Source: Candidatus Woesearchaeota archaeon (GTDB lineage: Archaea; Nanobdellota; Nanobdellia; Woesearchaeales; UBA10216). Taken from it: 11,917 nucleotides of DNA. The stretch spans positions 1-11,917 of the forward strand of contig DUGG01000053.1 of NCBI GenBank assembly GCA_013331515.1. Reading direction: 5' to 3'. Shown in pieces: positions 9,517 to 11,917 of this stretch. A program made the translations under genes and the position numbers. The notes under the pieces are model-generated. The model saw nothing but the letters and a program-made list of their open reading frames with translations. It had not been told where the DNA came from and searched no databases. The first letter of the stretch is position 1, and every line of letters begins with the position of its first letter.

Positions 9517-10647
9517 TTAGAACATCCCCCCGAACACACCCTTTCCGGACTTCTCTTCCTTCATGAATTCCCTGAGGAGCTCCTGCTGCCTCTTCGTCAG
9601 CTTTTCGGGAACCGCTATCATAACCCTGATGTTCTCCGAGCCCTTCTCGCCCGTATCGAGGTCAGGAACGCCCTTTCCCGACATCCGGAAAAGCGTATTG
9701 CCCTTTGTGCCAGAGGGTATCTTCAAGGTTGCCTTGCCGTCAAGCGTTGGAACCTCAACCTCCCCGCCAAGGGCGGCTGTCGCAAAAGGTATGGAAATGT
9801 CAGCGAAAATATCATTGCCCCTCCGCTCAAACACCCTGTGGGGTGATACGCGAATTGCAATGTAAAGGTCTCCTGAAGCAGAACCAGTCTCCCCTGCCTC
9901 GCCCTCACCGCTTATGCGAAGGCGGTGGCCAGTGTCAACTCCTGCTGGAATCTTCACATCAATCTTCCTTACCTTCTCAACCCTTCCCTTCCCGTGACAT
10001 GACTTGCACTGGCTTGCTATGATTTTCCCGGAGCCGTGGCACTTCCCGCAACTGCCGGTAGTGGTAAACGTGCCGAAAGCGATGCGCTGAGTGCGCTGCA
10101 CATAGCCAGAGCCGCCGCAATCCTGACAATCCTTGATTGACTCACGGCTTTCGGCGCCAGAACCCTCGCATACAGCGCACTTCTCAAGCCTCGGGATGGT
10201 GATTACCTTTCCAACGCCCACTGCCGCTTCCTCAAGCGATATTTCAAGTTCGTAAACAAGGTCAGAACCCCTTCGCTGCCTCCTCCGCTCACGGCCTCCG
10301 TGGCCAAAACCAAAGCCGCCTCCGCCAAAGAAGCGCTCAAAAAGCTCGTCAATATCAACACCGGCCGAGCCCATGCCGCCAAAGCCGGCAAAATCTGTAA
10401 AGCCAAAACCCCCGCTGCCAGCCGCAAAGCCCTCTCCGGCTGTGCCGTACTGGTCATACATCTGCCTCTTTTTCTGGTCACCCAGAACAGAAGCAGCCTC
10501 GTTTATCTCCTTGAACTTCTCGGCCGCGTCATGACTCTTGTTTAGGTCAGGATGGTATTTCTTGGCAAGCTTCCTGTACGCTTTCTTTATCTCGTCAACC
10601 GATGCGTTCCTGGGAACGCCAAGAAGCTCATAATAGTCCTTCGCCAT
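9517..10647 (-). CDS. dnaJ: Chaperone protein DnaJ (Hsp40)
   Basis: Co-chaperone that delivers unfolded clients to DnaK and stimulates its ATPase in the cytoplasm. It is 376 aa, the same length as E. coli DnaJ. Domains in order: J-domain residues 1-70 with HPD at 32-34; Gly/Phe-rich linker about 71-119 ([12 protein letters not shown]); zinc region with four CxxCxGxG repeats at Cys157/160, 174/177, 200/203 and 214/217; then the C-terminal substrate-binding domains to 350 and a short tail ending FGGMF. All zinc ligands and the HPD are intact, so this is a type A (full-length) Hsp40. It lies 23 nt after the hypothetical gene in a dnaK-hypothetical-dnaJ cluster, and a TATA-like element about 31 nt ahead of the ATG suggests it can also be transcribed on its own. 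The family was probably gained from bacteria; that is general knowledge of archaeal Hsp70 systems. Confidence 0.97.
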   Translation of the reverse strand: MAKDYYELLGVPRNASVDEIKKAYRKLAKKYHPDLNKSHDAAEKFKEINEAASVLGDQKKRQMYDQYGTAGEGFAAGSGGFGFTDFAGFGGMGSAGVDIDELFERFFGGGGFGFGHGGRERRRQRRGSDLVYELEISLEEAAVGVGKVITIPRLEKCAVCEGSGAESRESIKDCQDCGGSGYVQRTQRIAFGTFTTTGSCGKCHGSGKIIASQCKSCHGKGRVEKVRKIDVKIPAGVDTGHRLRISGEGEAGETGSASGDLYIAIRVSPHRVFERRGNDIFADISIPFATAALGGEVEVPTLDGKATLKIPSGTKGNTLFRMSGKGVPDLDTGEKGSENIRVMIAVPEKLTKRQQELLREFMKEEKSGKGVFGGMF

Positions 10648-10670
10648 TTTGTGACCGTTGCTCTTAAGCT

Positions 10671-11192
10671 CTAGCTTATATAGTTAGTGCCCTTCCGGTC
10701 AATGCCAGGAATGAACTCGATTTCCTCATGCATTCCGGCAGGGGGGATGGCGCCGCCACGCAGGCCAACACCGACAAGGCGGAGCATCGCCTCTGGCCTG
10801 GTCGCAAGTTTCGTTACAGCATGCTCCGGGCCAAACTCCTTATCGACAATTCCTGCCACAAGCTGGCGATTGGCTGCCTCGTCATAAAAGCCGCAGCTAT
10901 AAAGATACTCGTGAATCAGGATGAAGAAACAGTAAGACTGATATAATTCCAAGTTGGCAAAGTGTCGGACTGCCGCCATGGCCGCCTTGTTCAGCACTAT
11001 TGCATTGGCCTCCGGGGAGTAATAAGCCCCGAGCACGCCGTGGCTGCTCGCCCCCATGTTCGCCAAGCCAACCATGAGCCCTGCCTGATCCGCCCTGAGG
11101 TGCTTCCAGACAATCTCCTTGACCAGGCCGAACACTTCCTGAAGGCTGGCAGCCGAACCAAGCCGCCCAGCAAACGGCGCCTGCACAGACAT
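10671..11192 (-). CDS. Conserved-looking hypothetical protein between dnaK and dnaJ, degenerate zincin-like motif
   Basis: 173 aa from ATG 11192, 19 nt after the dnaK stop. The frame is open further upstream, but that part overlaps dnaK in another frame and is basic, low-quality sequence, so it is discarded. The core is [23 protein letters not shown] (His94, Glu95, Tyr98, Asp104 and Glu105), which looks like a zincin helix except that the second His of HExxH is Tyr. A later stretch, [11 protein letters not shown], has another His. From memory, archaeal proteins with an HEYLHxLGxxDE motif exist, and this looks like a diverged member; I cannot confirm a family name. There is no signal peptide or membrane segment, so it is probably cytoplasmic. 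Its place inside the dnaK-dnaJ cluster suggests co-expression with the chaperones, but its function is unknown. Confidence 0.65.
   Translation of the reverse strand: MSVQAPFAGRLGSAASLQEVFGLVKEIVWKHLRADQAGLMVGLANMGASSHGVLGAYYSPEANAIVLNKAAMAAVRHFANLELYQSYCFFILIHEYLYSCGFYDEAANRQLVAGIVDKEFGPEHAVTKLATRPEAMLRLVGVGLRGGAIPPAGMHEEIEFIPGIDRKGTNYIS
10675..10682 (-). promoter_or_regulatory. Candidate TATA box for dnaJ inside the 3' end of the upstream gene
   Basis: The minus strand reads TATATAAG, centred about 31 nt ahead of the dnaJ ATG at 10647. That would put transcription start a few nt before the start codon. The element overlaps the last codons (Asn-Tyr-Ile-Ser) of the hypothetical gene. No clear SD lies in the 23-nt gap, which fits a near-leaderless dnaJ transcript. 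Confidence 0.4.
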
Positions 11193-11211
11193 GGTTCCGG
11201 CAACAGTGCCA

Positions 11212-11917
11212 TCATTTTTTCTTCTTGTCATTCTTAACCTCATACTCCGCATCAACAACCTTCTCATCCTTTGCTGAAGAGGCGCCTTCATTGCCTTCCC
11301 CTCCAGCGCCTGCCTGCTGCGCTTTCTGGTAAAGCTCAGTGGACGCCTCCTGGAGGAGCTTGTTGATGCCGTCAAGCTTTTCCCTGATTTTGGGCATGTC
11401 CCTCGTTGCCTGGCCAAGCATTTCCTTGAGTTCGGCGACGCCCTTCTCAATGGTTTCAATCTTTCCAGAGTCTACCTTGCCCTTGAAATCAGACATGAGC
11501 TTCCCTACCGTGTAGACAAGCGTGTCAGCCTCGTTAATCGTCTCGGCTTCCTCCTTCCTTTTCTTGTCCTGCTCGGCAAATTCCTCAGCATCCTTCCTCA
11601 TCTTCTCAATTTCCTTCTCATCAAGCTTCTGGCCAGCAGTGATCCTTATGCTCTGCTGCTTTCCTGTGCCAAGATCCTTAGCAGCAACATGCACAATGCC
11701 GTTAGCGTCAATGTCAAAGGCCACTTCAACCTGCGGGATGCCACGCGGCGCAGGCGGGATGCCAACCAGGTCAAAGTTGCCCAGCGGCTTATTGTCGGCA
11801 GCCATGGCCCTCTCTCCCTGGAACACCACTATCGAAACCGCATTCTGGTTATCAGAGGCAGTGCTGAATATCTGGCTCTTCTTGGTTGGGATTGTCGTGT
11901 TCCTCTCGATGAGCTTC
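11212..11917 (-). CDS. dnaK: Chaperone protein DnaK (Hsp70), C-terminal part only
   Basis: ATP-driven chaperone of the cytoplasm. The window holds the last 234 residues; the frame runs off the right edge, and the GTG at 11829 is an internal Val codon. The visible part starts [20 protein letters not shown], then [17 protein letters not shown] and [18 protein letters not shown], which are standard DnaK substrate-binding beta-domain motifs. [14 protein letters not shown] follows, then the helical lid (about residues 80-195 of the fragment) and a Gly/Ala/Glu linker ending [15 protein letters not shown]. The tail resembles bacterial DnaK, as expected for archaeal Hsp70s of bacterial origin. The ATPase domain and any grpE gene would lie beyond the right edge. 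Downstream, the hypothetical gene and dnaJ follow on the same strand. Confidence 0.97.
   Translation of the reverse strand, partial: KLIERNTTIPTKKSQIFSTASDNQNAVSIVVFQGERAMAADNKPLGNFDLVGIPPAPRGIPQVEVAFDIDANGIVHVAAKDLGTGKQQSIRITAGQKLDEKEIEKMRKDAEEFAEQDKKRKEEAETINEADTLVYTVGKLMSDFKGKVDSGKIETIEKGVAELKEMLGQATRDMPKIREKLDGINKLLQEASTELYQKAQQAGAGGEGNEGASSAKDEKVVDAEYEVKNDKKKK

Noticed and set aside
10997..11215. Minus-strand frame starting ATGATGG that overlaps the dnaK stop as ATGA.
   Set aside because: The ATGA overlap looks like translational coupling, but the 72-residue product is Arg/Leu/Cys-rich shadow sequence inside the 173-aa gene.
11193..11459. N-terminal extension (89 codons) of the hypothetical gene, overlapping dnaK on the same strand in another frame.
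   Set aside because: It is Arg/Ser-rich shadow translation of the dnaK lid region with no family-like sequence. ATG 11192, just after the dnaK stop, is a better start.

Overview
The window looks archaeal. The AT-rich TATA elements (TTTATATA type) sit about 26-30 nt ahead of start codons, which implies leaderless or nearly leaderless transcripts. Arg AGG and Ile ATA codons are common. A very large sequon-rich secreted protein carries CARDB, PKD-like, Ig/cadherin-like and MopE-type modules, and a bacterial-type DnaK/DnaJ pair sits beside an archaeal OGG1-type glycosylase. A DPANN-like lineage would fit such giant MopE/CARDB proteins, but that placement is inference and no marker gene here settles it.

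Layout. (1) Positions 2-8050, plus strand: one reading frame, open at the left edge, encodes at least 2682 residues of a giant multidomain surface or secreted protein. In order it has two ThuA/GATase-like domains flanking a Cys-rich patch and two CARDB domains; an Ig-like and a PKD-like domain; a Cys-rich plus MopE module with an Asp-rich Ca-type linker; an unnamed region with a nested Cys-rich mini-domain; a second MopE motif; eleven Ig/cadherin-like domains with a clear higher-order (period-four) duplication; then PKD, Cys/MopE, Ig-like, PKD and a final degenerate Cys/MopE module at the C-terminus. (2) 8043-8912, minus: an OGG1-type 8-oxoguanine DNA glycosylase, overlapping the giant gene tail to tail by 8 nt. 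(3) 8971-9512, plus: a two-gene, AT-richer cassette encoding a DUF4258-like small protein and a YgiT-type zinc finger fused to an AbrB/MazE-like domain, resembling a toxin-antitoxin pair. It diverges from the glycosylase gene across a 58-nt gap that holds one nearly palindromic TATA element and a perfect 12-bp palindrome. (4) 9517-11917, minus: chaperone cluster dnaK (3' part only) - small hypothetical protein with a HExxH-like but broken motif - dnaJ. A grpE gene, if present, would lie beyond the right edge.

How the parts relate. The giant protein probably acts outside the cell in adhesion or as a cell-surface structure, with metal-binding modules. The glycosylase is base-excision repair. 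The small cassette is probably autoregulated. dnaK and dnaJ form the Hsp70 system for protein folding. Apart from dnaK-dnaJ there is no evidence that the blocks work together. No RNA genes, CRISPR arrays, insertion sequences or attachment sites were seen. Intergenic gaps are all under 60 nt, so there is no gene-free stretch over 300 bases.
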